NCBI RefSeq assembly: GCF_000003605.2
Contig: NW_003112969.1
Coordinates: 139,162 to 162,422 of the forward strand
DNA from: Saccoglossus kowalevskii
Lineage: Eukaryota; Hemichordata; Enteropneusta; Harrimaniidae
Length of the DNA stretch: 23,261 nucleotides
Direction of reading: 5' to 3'
A program made the position numbers and the translations under genes. The notes under the pieces are model-generated. The model was not told the origin of the DNA and did no database searches. It saw only the letters and a list, made by a program, of their open reading frames with translations. Positions 1-12,103 of this stretch are shown piece by piece. Every line of letters starts with the position of its first letter. Within the stretch, counting starts at the first letter, position 1.

Positions 1-901
1 CAGCACACAGTACTGCAAATGTTTTTATATAATATACATATATACACAGTAGCTTCTGCAGCGTACACTATAACATTTCATATCAGAACTAGGGATTTCA
101 TTTTGCAAAGCCAGTGATTTCAAGAGATGACATCCTTCCAATTACCTTAGTTAAACTGAATGCATTATAATTATATCTTTTTATGTGGGGCAGCCATGCG
201 ACAATTTACAATCATTGACTGTACCCAGGGTAATATGATTATCATTGCATTATGGATGAGCCTAAAGGCAAGTAGAATGGAAAAACAGAAAGATCATTTG
301 TAAGACCCAGAACGACATCCTGCGAGTATAGAGTGGAGTAAGTAAATAATGAACAAACATACCATAAAAAAGAAACTATTAATAAATAGTAAATTGTAAA
401 ATAATTATACATGGCATTTTATAAATCTGCAATTACGCTCTGCAATTTTACAAAAAAAATGAACCATTTGTATACCAAACACCGCATACGATAACCCTGC
501 TGAATATCATGCATTTCCCTACCAAAATATTAATGTACCGTTCTGTACCGTATTTTCTATAATTTCTTTATTCATTTTGAAGCAAACAGATATAATTTCC
601 CACAACCTATCATTCTTGATCCATTTCTGCAGGATTATTTTGTGAAAGGTGACGACAGAATTAATTTGATTTTGCCGATCTTGTATCACCTAGGGGTCTT
701 GTTAGGAGGCGGATGCCAGATAAATAGCTGTCTACTTGGATTGTTCAGCAAGCAAATTCATATTTTCAAGTTTCGCAACCTATAGAAAAGTATCACATTT
801 CGGCTTCCTACTTTTGTAATCTAGCTGCTTATATTAAATATTTAAAATATCGGTGATAATAAAAGGATGGGTGCACAAGATAAGTTTTTCAATTTTGTGT
901 A
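1..901. other. AT-rich non-coding stretch, no gene seen
   Basis: No open frame of useful length with an ATG start, no RNA gene and no tandem array is visible here. The sequence is AT-rich with scattered short A and T runs. It is most simply intergenic or intronic DNA. A short exon without a recognisable motif could be missed by eye. Confidence 0.6.
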
Positions 902-936
902 TGTGTGTGTGTGTGTGTGTATGTATAGGGGGGGGG
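902..936 (+). repeat. (TG)n microsatellite with adjoining G9 run
   Basis: A TG dinucleotide run covers 902-920. It is followed by ATGTATA and then nine consecutive G residues at 928-936. Both tracts are length-unstable sequence types. An 80-codon open frame that starts at an ATG at 867 runs straight through this tract, which argues that the frame is not a gene. Confidence 0.9.
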
Positions 937-3229
937 ATGAAGAGAGGTGTCAAGCTGTTTTACAGATGGTACATGTAACTGATATTTCATGTGGAAGAGG
1001 TACCAGTACAGTCAGATGTAACACACTAAATCTAAAAACATGTGACTTCTGTTCTGCGAAGCGATATAGTTCTGGTTTTGCTCAAAAACAAGAAAATTCC
1101 AGAAACTGAAATTATGTCATTCTGTGTTTCAGTCAATGAAATAAGATATGAATCACAATTTTCAAACTAACATAAATATCCCACAATGCAAATGCATTCT
1201 AGGTCAAACATTTCCCATGAGGCAAAGCTACAATGTCACATGCATTCATAAAATACTGGAAATTGAAGACAATCTACCTACTATCTATAAATAACATCAA
1301 TCAAAAACTTTGACAAATAAGATTTTTTAATACAATGTATTCATATTCTGCAATAAAATTAATCAATTTTGTCATTAGGATAACATTTCTTTTATACAAC
1401 CAGGTTTAATTTCATTGATTGCTTTTTGAAACATTGGATTTTTGAGACAGACAGATACATATATCTTGCATGGAATCTCCAAACAAAAGGTCAACAGATC
1501 TATCTGTCATGACTTAGGCCTGCGACATTGTCAATGACCTTAGCCATATATGACAATATTAGGATATGGTGAATGATTGAAACCACTGTTAAGGAGTCCC
1601 AAAAGAAAAGATGGTACTCTTGGGAGGATAACAAAACTGAACTACAACATCTTTACTCAAGTGTAATTTCAGACATTCAACAACGCTGACGCCCAGAGTA
1701 TACAGATTTGACTTGACACGGACATATTTAGTCAGGCAGAAAATCATACTCCCTTAAGAGCTTCTTTTAGCAAATCCTCTAATTTCCTGCTAGGAAATCT
1801 AGACTTAAATATTTAATGGACCCATAGATGTTATGAAGCAATGAAGGCAGCTGTGGTGATCATAGAAATACAATTTACATAAAGCTACTACACCTAGATG
1901 CATGCAAGTTATAAATGCGAAAGCTGTCAGAATTTAAAGTGGTGATAATATTTCAATCGTCAGTCGGCAATCTGTGACAACTACAAATCACACCTCGTAC
2001 ATGCACATCATCTACTTTAGTGGCAGTGAATTGTGCCTATTGTAACTAATACATCTATCATCGATTACGTAGATAATTCATCTATGCACCACACTGTGTC
2101 ATTAAAACAGCATTCTGACCAACAGCGTGGCTTCAAAACTACCATTTTGCTGTTAACGATACTCATTAATACCTAGACAGAAAATGCGCTTTTGATACTT
2201 ACTACAATGTATGTGTGTCATAGATAGAAGATACTACGGACAAAATTTTTTTTATATCGAGTAAAAAATATAAATCACAAATATTGAAATTTTAAATAAC
2301 AAAATGATTTTGGTTACCATGGCAACACTTGAAATGTGTTCTAGTATTTCTATTACTATGTTGAAACAGTTATTACAGACATTTCCAAGACAAATGAATA
2401 CCTCAGATTAAGAAAATACATAAATTGAATTGGGAGAAAAAATTAATATGAGCCTAGTTATTGACTGAGGGAGTAATCCTACACTGTAATTCTTGTCTGT
2501 CAATATATTAATAAGGATAACCAGTGAGTAGCATTTTTACTGAGCTTGTCTTGATTATTTTATGATGATTGTGTTGGAAATCTCATTCCGTACAGGTATT
2601 ATGTCGTCTTTTAAGTTACCATAGTTACATCAAAGTTCCACAGCCCATTTAAAATGCTACTTTGAAATTACTACAAAAAATAAATATGCAACACGAAACG
2701 AAGTATGATATCAATATCATTCAACCGAGTGATGCTAGACAATTGTGACATGGAAAGCATTTATGGAGATTGAATTAATTGAAATGTCTAGAGTACGAAG
2801 GAGGCTTGTAGATTATAAAGCGGGCATTGATGGTACACGAAGATGAGACGCATCATTAGTATCGCAACAAAACCAAGAGACAGGACAAATTGCATTGAAC
2901 ACATACAAGTAACAGTTCTACGATGACTGAATACTAATTTAGCCAATTCGAAAGCAGACAGCATTTAGACAAGTCGCTACAGTTTTCAAGTGTAGAATGG
3001 GGAATGTTGCACTTATTGAATTTAATGAACACAGATACAGATGTGTTTCCGGTCAAAATAAATTATTTTTTAACAATCAAGTATACAATACGTGTGACTA
3101 TTGGTTTACATAATGGGGATGTGCTCTAACGGAACAAGCATTGACAATGCTTTGTCCCAGTTTTGTATTTGATGCAAAATTCCATTACTCATTTAATAAT
3201 CACTAATTGGTTCAAATCTCACAATAACA
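937..3229. other. AT-rich non-coding stretch, no gene seen
   Basis: About 2.3 kb of AT-rich sequence without a supported gene, RNA or array. Stop codons are frequent in all frames. Short A/T runs (for example around 2245-2265) are the only structure I noticed. Confidence 0.55.
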
Positions 3230-3342
3230 CAGCCTATGGTATACATGTAGTACTTGTATGCAAACTTTCAACTGAATCGGGCAACATATTAGCGAGGACT
3301 CAGCATGACATGAATAAAAACAAAATGGCCACCAGTCGGCTG
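3230..3342 (+). repeat. Dispersed repeat fragment with AAAATGGCCACCAGTC core
   Basis: The word AAAATGGCCACCAGTC near 3323-3338 recurs near 6993-7008, and variants occur near 7154, 17072, 17238 and 17396. Here the core is preceded by ATGAATAAAAAC, matching the ATTCATTAAAA-type lead-in of the cores near 7154 and 17072. Further upstream, AAACTTTCAACTGA resembles the AAGTTTGAACATGA segment of those copies. I read it as a diverged, probably truncated member of one dispersed family. Boundaries are approximate. The 94-codon open frame starting at 3163 crosses it and is not supported as a gene. Confidence 0.55.
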
Positions 3343-3381
3343 TTTTTGTTTGAATTTCAAATGGATTACGGTGTATATGAA

Positions 3382-3445
3382 GGGTTGTGGTGCACCATGG
3401 GAAATGATGGGTTATGGTGCTCCATGAGGAATGATGGGTTGTGGT
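3382..3445 (+). repeat. 27-bp tandem repeat, about 2.4 copies
   Basis: The segment starting GGGTTGTGGTGC at 3382 is repeated from 3409 (GGGTTATGGTGC) and again, partially, from 3436 (GGGTTGTGG). The period is 27 bp. Because 27 is a multiple of three, it reads as a 9-residue repeat (GLWCTMGND, then GLWCSMRND, then GLW and a stop). The same happens in non-coding arrays, and nothing else suggests coding. Confidence 0.85.
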
Positions 3446-4233
3446 AAATATTACACATTAATGAAATGCAGCAACTACACATTAAGGTCATCCCATTAAG
3501 ATAATATTCATAAAACAGATTTCAGATGTTACCATTTGAAAAGAATTATAGATTTATAGATAATCTGTGTTTGGAGGAAAATCCATATACAGACTCAGAT
3601 TTACAGAAACAAATACTTTTCAATAACTAGACTGGATTTTTGACAGGACCTCAATCATGTCATACCAACTAAATCAATTTATTCATAGAATGTATGTAAT
3701 TACAAGATGCAAAGAATTATATTGCATTTCTCCATCTGTCAAAACATGGTAGACTGCTAGACTGCCAGTGTTGTCATTTCTTTTATGATCTTGTGATCTT
3801 CGAAAACCAGTATGAAATATAAAATTGAAATAATCCAATTTGTGAAACCATGCAAGCTTGCCTTTTCTATTGGGTTACAGGGACAGCGAACCACCGCAGA
3901 ATGGAGCAATATCTTATCTTTATAGCTACATGTATAATCTGCTTTATACTGAATAAACACTCATGAAACCCTTCTTTAGGGCATACTGTGGCCTACCGAA
4001 GTCAACATTTACATCAATCACTGTCAACAATGTAATGAGTTATAAAGTGGGAAGTGGATAATGTGGTCAACACCTTCACCTTGATAGTGATGTACCACAG
4101 TGTTAAACCAAGGACCAAATGTTTACACTCATTCAATACCCAAGAGCATCCCATAAATCAAGTTATGACAGCCAGAAATCAAAGATATAGATAGAGCTGA
4201 GCTGTGGCTAGAAACCAGGCCTCTATATAATTG
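3446..4233. other. AT-rich non-coding stretch, no gene seen
   Basis: No gene, RNA or array seen. A 67-codon minus-strand frame at 3757-3960 has no recognisable motif, and its composition is ordinary for AT-rich background. Confidence 0.55.

Positions 4234-4290
<57 letters not shown>
4234..4290 (+). repeat. (TCA)19 trinucleotide microsatellite
   Basis: Nineteen uninterrupted TCA units occupy 4234-4290 (ATG/ATC/TGA in the other phases and strand). A perfect tract of this length is expected to be polymorphic. It lies in no open reading frame that I would call a gene. Confidence 0.97.
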
Positions 4291-4291
<1 letters not shown>

Positions 4292-5857
4292 ATTGAAGTG
4301 AAATACAAGACCACATAGACACTAACCAGATGATGGAGAACTGAATGCAATAAGTTTCCTCTCACACCAATTAGAATTAGAATCTCCATGCATTAATTTA
4401 TTTGTTAAATGAATAAGACAAAACTTATACAGTGCTTGAAATTATCAGAAGCCTAAGGCACATAGACTACCAACTCTTGTTCTAGGGTTACCATTTTCTA
4501 AATGACTGAACTACTAAAAATTTGCAAAATAATGACACCCGTGTTTTTCACATTCACCAATTTTTCTCTCAAAGTTATGGATGTCATACAATATTATTTA
4601 TTTATTTATTTGTGCTCACACTTGTTTCCATGACTACTAAGTATCTACTAAACCTAAGGGACTACCCCTAGGCTTCGTAGGCTTCCAAGCAATTTTGTTA
4701 ATTTCAGGCCCTGTTTTATCAGTAGCATAACTAGATGTGCAGAGCTTGTGGAAACTCAATAAAATTATGTTTTTAAATAATTTGAATATCTATTAGTTCT
4801 AGTTCAGTTCAGGTAGCCTTGAGATATACCGTATTATAGTTGAGTTACACCCAAATTTTAAGTTGAATTATCAATTAAAATATAACATTGTGATTATTAA
4901 TACTGAATACAAATAACGATCCCATGTGGTAAATTTAAGTCAGCGGAGAAATCTGTACCACATGTCGGTTACATGGTACATATTCTAGGTGAATTTGAAC
5001 AATTATCTTATCAGTGTAACCATGGATACGAACATCACCATGGGGTAAGTAATGAAACCCTAAACAGGAAAATATCTGGACAAACTTTTTAAAAATGTTG
5101 ACAGCATATGTGGGAGTGAAATGGCTACATAGTTGCCATCGGATACCACTATTGTATATTGTGTTTAGAGTAAAAACGCTGATATCTGTGATTAAGACAT
5201 TCTGTGTATAGATTCTTTGGGTTAAGTTATTCCAAATCTCGCTATCATTTACATACAGCACAGACCCCATCCTACCAAATCCATAGTATTGATATCATGT
5301 CTAATTCCCACATGCTGATAAGGTTTATCAAGTTAAATATTTTAAACCTCACTCAAACTGGCATTGATATTTGAAGCAATGTTTACGAATGCCTAGACGG
5401 ATTGTTTTTCAATAAAACAGCGAATTCTAGTAGGATGTCTTTTTTATACAAAACTAAAAGCTTCAGTGTGTAAATCAAACCCAAGCTGAGTAAAACATTG
5501 AGAACTATAATTGAAGAGAAATTAGCAGATTAATTGATCTACATGTATAGACAGAAAGATAACAAAAGTTGAAATTTGTTTCCCCCTCAATGTGGGACCC
5601 TTGTTTCTGAGGTGTTCATAACAGGTAATTTTAATGATAAAGCACATTGGCCTTGTACATGATCTGATGTTGAAATAAACAACTCTGACTGTCATTAGAA
5701 TAAATCACTAGAATGTCGGGATGGTCAGGAATATAGTACGCCTCAATTTTGGTGTTTATCTCCAGCAATTTAGGTATCTTTTAATTATTAACTTTTAATT
5801 ATTATAAATTGTTCTGCACTTTTTTCTTATATTTATCAACATTTCTGGAAATGAACC
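4291..5857. other. AT-rich non-coding stretch, short TTTA tract
   Basis: Contains a short (TTTA)n tract near 4595-4611 and otherwise unique AT-rich sequence. A 111-codon minus-strand frame at 4935-5270 shows no recognisable domain. It is flanked by AT-rich sequence with no sign of an adjoining exon, so I do not call it. Confidence 0.5.
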
Positions 5858-5861
5858 TTAA

Positions 5862-6021
5862 TTTTGGAGCCAACAGACAAAATATGAGTCAATTTTCAGT
5901 TTTTACTCAAAAAATTATTATTATTGCTATTTTTGTCCTTAATCTTTTGAAGGAAAGTATAGACTATAAACAGGACTATTTTTGAATTTGTGATGAAAAG
6001 AGGGAACTGGTGGTGAAAAGG
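5862..6021 (-). mobile_element. TTAA-flanked MITE, copy 1 (piggyBac-like target site)
   Basis: A 160-bp element bounded by TTAA at 5858-5861 and TTAA at 6022-6025. Its well-preserved end is CTGGTGGTGAAAAGG at 6007-6021. The other end is degenerate (TTTTGGAGCCAACAG at 5862-5876). The reverse complement aligns from end to end with the copy at 21430-21594. Shared blocks include TTTTCACCACCAGT, ACTTTCCTTC, GACAAAAATAGC and AGTAAAAACTGAAAATTGAC. It has no coding capacity, so it would be a non-autonomous element. TTAA target duplication is characteristic of the piggyBac superfamily; the superfamily assignment is inferred from the target site and terminal inverted repeat only. It is named minus strand because copy 2 has been taken as the forward reference. 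Confidence 0.8.
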
Positions 6022-6025
6022 TTAA

Positions 6026-6944
6026 TGTTAACCTATACGTACTTTGTTAGTAAGAAGTACAACAGTGAAATTAGTAACTGATAGACAATATAGGCTAATA
6101 ACCAGATAACATAAACTACCTATCATGGTATGAAATGCATGATAGAATTGAACCAACATGGAATCACCAATAAATATCAAGAGACAGCAGGTAATCTTTA
6201 GTGAGTTGATGCATATACAAAATGTACCACCATATCAATGTCCCCTTTAGCAGGACTGATTTTGTAGGGATTCTGAGTCAAAATTTAATCCTTATAATAA
6301 AGTTGAGTCAGCTTATTGACTGCACAGAAGTCTTAGGAAGTAAATAAAATCGTATGTGACTGCATGATGACTTGGTGCACAAAACAAAAATGTTTTGGCT
6401 CCTGGTTTCCTTCGTTTCAACACTTATAATTGTTTATAAAATATGAATTTCATTTTACCAAATTCCATAACTATGATGTAAGTAAGATGTTTTTCAAGAT
6501 TACTATCTCATTGTACGATTGTCTGTTGCACCAGTGAATAAGCACAACTAGTTGCGTCACAGCAAATCATAGTGTCTCAGTAACATGTCATAACGGCTTA
6601 GGGAGTACACTGCACATCCTTGCTATGGCTGGCAGTCATAATAATAGAAGTCCACTCATAAATGAAAATATTATTTTATCCACAGAATAAATTATAGCCC
6701 CCGGTCAATAAATTGACTTAAAATGTTGTTAATGTCAATTCAAGTTCATGTATTTGGCTGAATTAACATTTGAGGAAAATTATGTTTTGTCTTTGTAACA
6801 ATTGCGAACAAAATCTGTCAAGGAATTTATGAAAAATGGTTGAGAACACATAAAAATAAAAACATGGCCATTTTAATCAAAGCACGAAACAAACATCACA
6901 TATAATTAATACCAAATAAAACCGACCCAGGCATGCCTACAAAA
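6026..6944. other. AT-rich non-coding stretch, no gene seen
   Basis: No supported gene, RNA or tandem array. The word AACATGGCCATTTTAATC near 6862 may be a remnant of the ATGGCC repeat family that follows, but it is too short to call. Confidence 0.5.
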
Positions 6945-7180
6945 TGATTGATGGAGGAAATTTTTTTTAAATTTGAGAACATTTTTTGGGACTAAAATGG
7001 CCACCAGTCATTTGATTTTCATTAAAACCCTAAAACAAAATCAGTGAAATTGTATGAGAAAATGGGTATTAAGTTTAGGAAAAATATAATGTTTGAACAT
7101 GATTTGTCAGGGCAAGTCAGAGATAAAGTTCCCAAACAGCATTCATTAAAAGAAAAATGCCTGCCAGTCAACCTCTGTAT
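6945..7180 (+). repeat. Dispersed ATGGCC-core repeat, two-core copy
   Basis: A first core, GGGACTAAAATGGCCACCAG, ends near 7006. A second core, ATTCATTAAAAG then AAAAATGCCTGCCAGTC, lies near 7154, about 160 bp later. Between them is GTTTGAACATGAT (near 7092), also present between the cores of the 16.9-17.4 kb copy (GTTTGAACATGATC near 17011). AACAGCATTCATTAAAA occurs in both places directly before the second core. The order of blocks is therefore conserved between two loci 10 kb apart. It has no coding potential. The family name and its transposition mechanism are unknown to me. Confidence 0.7.
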
Positions 7181-8854
7181 CTGTTTGTGGACTGCGTTCA
7201 AATGAGGACTTTCATATGTACAATGTATCTGTTAAATTTCCTCTCCCATTAATATAATTTTCACTTAGGCACATTTTTAATGGTAATTTATAAATGATTC
7301 ATACACATTACTTCTAGCAGACCTTGCATGACACTTAAATCCAAAGTGGCAGTTTTATTGGCTATAGAAACCAAACAGACGTCAAGAAGAAGTCAAAAAT
7401 GTAAAGTTGATGTCACCGGACGCCAGGTGAACTGGGCATGACTGATTATGAAAAATAACAATGAATATAAAATGATCTCACCTACTAGTTTTGTGCACAG
7501 AGAATATGATACAAAAAAATGCGTTGAAATAGAAAATTATAAAATATAATCAGTGTTTATACATATTTGAAACAAAAATTACAGTTAACAATATCCTTGG
7601 GAAATCCGAAAGAAAAACATGGAGCAGAATAACTGCATAGTCTGATGGAATGCAAGCTGAATTTGTCTGCAAACATTCAGGAATTGAAGTCAACACTTGT
7701 TGCATAACCTCTGGCCCCATCAATTACAACGCTGTATCCATGAATACTTAACACTTCTTTCCTGATGCCATTATAAAGTCACCGCATAACATAAATGTTT
7801 AGTGAAACTCAATTACATGCCACATCTCCATGATTCGACCTAATATATCACAATATCCATAATTAAATTTTACCAGTTGATTTAGTTAGAACAAAGAGTG
7901 AAACTGAATTAACTTGGCTGCAATTCAGAGACGTACACAGAATGTTAATACTACAGGGGCCAGTGATTGCGTGCAGGGTTTTCATACCATGACCGTCTTT
8001 GTATTATGAAACTACATGGTGATCATTGGCCGAACTGGTAATGAAGAAAGCAGCGAATCTGGGAATTTCCACAAATTGTATCATGGGGAAATTGTTTCAA
8101 CATAAGGATAAGGAATGGTTTGTTTAAAATGACAGTCGGGGAGCTACAGCAACACATGAGGGAGCTGTTCGAATTTAGACATGCTCAGTGGGCCCATGTG
8201 GTCAGTTATTACATGTACTTTGATTGCCATACTTAAACTTGTATGAAGACTGCCATCTTTTCAAAGACTGACATATTGTGAGTAAAATAAATTGAAATGT
8301 GGCAATTGACACTGACGGAGGGATCAGGTGGGATGTCCATCAATAATTAGATGGTTTACCGCTTATACTACAAATTCTGACGAGCTGTTAAAATCTACCA
8401 GACTAGGGAGTCTGGTAAATATGTAGATGTCACATTTGGATTATATGGTAATTCTAGTGCTGCAAAGCTGCTGTATGTCTGTATGAAAAGCATGTTTCAT
8501 TTTAAATCCAAGCGTTTTCTGATTAGGTCAGGTAGTGTAAGGAAAGGTGATAATCGAAGCATGCCACAAATACAATCTAGACAAACACAAAAATAAAATC
8601 CCATCAGTGTCAAATACAATACAGCAACTGTAGAAGACTTGTTTTCACAAACTGTACTTAATAATACATGTACAAGGCATCTACAGGAAGGATTTCTCAG
8701 AAAGTAACATGACCACAACTGACAGAATACTTCAGACCTTCATCAAAATTTCTGAGATTGTACTAATTCCTTGTAAAAAAAACCCGGAAACTGAGACAAA
8801 ACGTGCATGTACACATTTTATTGCATACAAGTACTAAATCCCTATAAATTGTCA
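7181..8854. other. AT-rich non-coding stretch with one perfect hairpin
   Basis: No gene supported. TACCAGACT-AGGG-AGTCTGGTA at 8396-8417 forms a perfect 9-bp stem with a 4-base loop. Nothing around it suggests an RNA gene. The 73-codon minus frame at 8497-8718 has no recognisable motif. Confidence 0.5.
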
Positions 8855-9406
8855 TTAACCCTGTGAGCACCAAAGCAGCTACCGTCACCATCCACAAAAT
8901 AGTTCCCATTTGTAGTCTGCTCTTTTTCTACACAAAATGGTAAAAAACTTCAATTTTTTGGGAGAAAAATCTGGAAACAATGTCATATTCAGTCTGTTTA
9001 ATTTAAAATTGAGATTGAATTCTGTGAAAATTATAGAAAATGTGAAAAAATTTCAATTTTTTGGGAGAAAAATCTGGAAGCAATGTCATATTCAGTCTGT
9101 TTAATCTAAAATTGAAATTGAATTCTGTGAAAATTACAGCAAATGTGAACAAATTTCAATTTTTTGGGAGAAAAATCCGGAAACAATGTCATATTCAGTT
9201 TGTTTAATTTAAAATTGAGATTGAATTCTGTGAAAATTACAGCAAATGTGAACAAATTTCAATTTTTTGGAGAAAAATCTGGAAACAATGTCATATTCAG
9301 TCTGTTTAATTTAAAATTGAGATTGAATTCTGTGAAAATTACAGCAAATGTGAACAAATTTACTCAAAGTTGAGCGGTAACAAAATTTTGCACTCAAACC
9401 CTTTAA
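8855..9406 (+). mobile_element. Probable diverged TTAA element with expanded interior
   Basis: The left end reads TTAA then CCCTGTGAGCACCAAAG at 8855-8875, similar in layout to TTAA-CCTTTTCACCACCAG of the two MITE copies. TAGTCTGCTCTTT (near 8915) and GGTAAAAAACTTCAATTTT (near 8939) line up in order with GTCTGCACTTT and AGTAAAAACTGAAAATTG of the 21.4 kb copy, and TTTTGGGAGAAAAATCTGG with TTTGGGTGAGAAAGTCTGG. From there the sequence repeats four times. A possible degenerate right end lies before TTAA at 9403-9406, but it is weak. Left end and homology are seen directly; the right boundary is a guess. Confidence 0.45.
8938..9362 (+). repeat. 103-bp tandem repeat, four copies
   Basis: The marker word CAATTTTTTGG(G) begins at 8951, 9054, 9157 and 9260, giving a 103-bp period. 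The last unit is 102 bp because one G is missing. The copies are nearly identical; the differences are a few substitutions such as CTGG/CCGG and GAGATTG/GAAATTG. The single-base loss brings two units into the same phase, so a 69-codon frame at 9164-9373 shows a 34-residue internal duplication. That frame is an artefact of the array, not a gene. High identity suggests recent expansion or homogenisation. Confidence 0.95.
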
Positions 9407-10203
9407 TGGCTTGCAGCAATGTTTAATTGATTCATTTCTAATGAAAAAAAAACATTCACCTGAAACATCAAAATAACGAGTAAGTGTGGAATAAATAAAA
9501 AACGCTTGCACATATGAAACTCTGATGTTGTAGGACACTAATGACTGTATTGTAGCAGTAGGTAACAAATCAAAGTTCTATAGCATATTGTAGTAAAACC
9601 TCACTGCAAGTAATGTCAATTCAAATCAACGTAAATGGTTTAAAAACACATGATAATTACAATTGCCATAAATTCTGTAACTATCCATTCAAAGGCTACA
9701 TTTTTTTACTCTGACCTGGAATTCTCACTGGAGTACTGAGTTGCACTCAGAGAATGTATCTTTCACGTCAGCACACCCACTTTTATTATACCGTACAGAT
9801 TGCATTGTGCGCCAGACGCGAGAGTACTGGCAGTAAAGCTCAGAGAAATTGACACATGCATTCAGTCTATCGTGCAAAACAAGCCAATCTAATAAGGAAG
9901 CAAAGTAGGGTTTCTATTGGATTTGACCTCGTCAGAAAGTGACAACCACTCATCGAATTTATGCATAGCAGTTCAACTGATAAAAGTGTTGCTATGCTTA
10001 CATTAACACTGCTGACTTGCAATGTTACAAGTTTACATATCATTGGTTGTGACAACTGTTACATTTATCAAGGTCTAATGGGTGCATTATCAATCTTATA
10101 TCAATCTTCTTTAAGAGTATGCGAGCATGGATGTACGTACTTAAATTATACCAACACCTGAGGCTGAGAATTCTAAATTCATTAAGATAATTTGGATAAT
10201 TTA
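9407..10203. other. AT-rich non-coding stretch, no gene seen
   Basis: Several overlapping frames of 60-85 codons occur on both strands (9311-9568 minus, 9867-10055 minus, 9961-10161 plus). None has a recognisable motif and each overlaps another, so I call none of them. Confidence 0.5.
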
Positions 10204-10345
10204 GATAATTGATAATTTGGATAGTTTATAGGTCAGATAATTGATAATTTGGATAATTTATAGTTTAGATAATTTGGATAATTAACAAATTTGATAATTG
10301 ATAATTGGGATAATCTATAGTTTAGATAAATAAAATAATTTAATT
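10204..10345 (+). repeat. 32-bp AT-rich tandem repeat, about 4.5 copies
   Basis: GATAATTGATAATTTGG starts at 10204 and 10236, and related starts fall at 10268, 10293 and 10325. The period is 32 bp, with one shortened unit of 25 bp. The unit contains smaller GATAATTT/GGATAATTTA sub-repeats. The array decays into AT-rich sequence on both sides. GATA words are dense here simply because they are in the unit. Confidence 0.85.
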
Positions 10346-12016
10346 TGAATTACTGATAGTTCAAATTAATTAATTTATTGATAATTCGGAAAATGATACA
10401 ATGTTATTGATATTATTGGTAATTTGCGACAGTTCACATAAAATTATAAAAAACTTATAATTGGATTACTAAGGGCATTCTGTTCAATCAGAAATTCTGA
10501 TAACAGACCATGACTGGATAATTGTGTTTTGACTATACAAAGTACATTATTTTTTCTCCGAGGGAGTACGATGATAAATTAGTTCTAAATGCATGTGATA
10601 AGGCAGTGTTATCATCAGTCATGTCTAATTGAGGGAAACCCTAAAAAAACACACCAATAATTGTATTGTAAATGCTATAGTGACGATTCAGCTGGTTGTT
10701 GCGATCACAAGTAAATGACATTAGTGACAACACAGCTGAGATGAAATCGGAGATTATTGTATACCGTAGTAGACATTTCATAGTCACACCAGACCTTCTC
10801 ATAATGAGAGCCATGTACAATGGTAGCTGTGTATTGATTGGGCTTAGGTTTCACATGTACCAATTTCAAATTTGGAATTAGCTATTTTCAAGGGGTAACC
10901 ACATATACATGTAAAGTCATGACAATCTTCAGCCTCCTTCTTGCTTATTATTCAAATTCTCTTTCCAAATATCTTACATGTACATATAGGCGAGTACTAA
11001 GCACAACTGTACAATGGAGTAAGTACTGATGTGAAACTTAAAATACAGTCATACCCGACTGACAACCCTATACATGTAATCTTACTAACGCCCCCCCCCC
11101 TCCCAACCACGCTCACATTGACACCCCATCACTTCAACAAAACTTCTCCAGAAATTGCTTTTTAGTTTCCTTTCAAATCAAACTGAAAAACCACGATGAA
11201 AACAAGCAGAGACGAACAACTAATAAGATTTACTCACCTAATTTTACTCAGTAAAGCTTTTAAAGCGAATACTATGTCAATACAGATTTCCACTTATCCA
11301 CTTGATGCATTGTATTAGTATTATATCATTGTAAACACACAGGCAGTACTGCTAGTGCTGTTTGCTTTGCTGTTCTGATTGGGAAAACCCATTTCAATGC
11401 CTTTATATATAGCAGTTACACATGCGACAGGGGGTGTCACAGTCATTAGTAAAGCAGGTAACCTTCGTCTATGATTATTCTCTGCAATGTATGACATCAC
11501 CATCCTTCGCCGAGAATCAATGTATTCAACGTGTGACATCACAAACCCTCACCTGGGATTCATTCATTCTATGTTTGATATAAATGATGGTTTTCTACAT
11601 AAAAATGGCAACGATTTCAATGATGGAGGAGTTAGGGATTTTGAAAGACAGTTATTCCCTCACTTAATTGAAAATATTTCAACATCCTTTTTCTCATCAA
11701 TCAGTAAAATATTATCTTTAATACCTATAAGCACAAATATTGACATAAACTCTAATATAATATAATATTTGCTTATTTTTTAACGTAAAATTTCAACTGT
11801 AAATAGACGATAAAATGTGTTACACTATTTTAATAGTTAGTAAGAATTAACATCTGGATAACTTACATTGACGCCTGGTGAATGCAGTGCTCTATGTAAA
11901 GGGGACTGCATATCATAGGGGTTTAGCATTCAGTGCGAGTGGAAACATTATGAGAAGCGTTTAGTGGTTGGCTTACATTGATAGCCAATGAAAAGAACGT
12001 CTAAGTCACAATCATG
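10346..12016. other. AT-rich non-coding stretch with C10 run
   Basis: A run of ten C residues occupies 11091-11100 and continues as TCCC. Frames of 61-92 codons on both strands (for example 11487-11765 plus and 11321-11542 minus) overlap each other and carry no known motif. I see no RNA gene. Confidence 0.5.
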
Positions 12017-12103
12017 NNNNNNNNNNNNNNNNNNNNNNNNNNNNNNNNNNNNNNNNNNNNNNNNNNNNNNNNNNNNNNNNNNNNNNNNNNNNNNNNNNNN
12101 NNN
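12017..12103. other. Assembly gap of 87 N
   Basis: Positions 12017-12103 are all N. The flanks (ATCATG on the left, ACCCAGGTCTAG on the right) are ordinary AT-rich sequence, so nothing can be said about the missing bases or whether the gap size is real. Confidence 1.

Noticed and set aside
3195-3220. tRNA B-box-like GGTTCAAATCT
   Set aside because: The flanking bases do not form a T-stem (ATTGG versus CTCAC), and no A box or cloverleaf lies upstream.
4935-5270. 111-codon minus frame
   Set aside because: A frame of this length is not surprising in 23 kb on six frames. No motif is recognisable and no neighbouring exon signals were seen.
8396-8417. Perfect 9-bp hairpin as a terminator or microRNA precursor
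   Set aside because: The stem is too short for a miRNA precursor, there is no U-tract, and intrinsic terminators are not expected in this type of genome.
9164-9373. 69-codon frame with a 34-residue internal duplication
   Set aside because: The duplication exists only because one 103-bp unit lost a base (102 bp). It is tandem-array sequence, not a duplicated protein.
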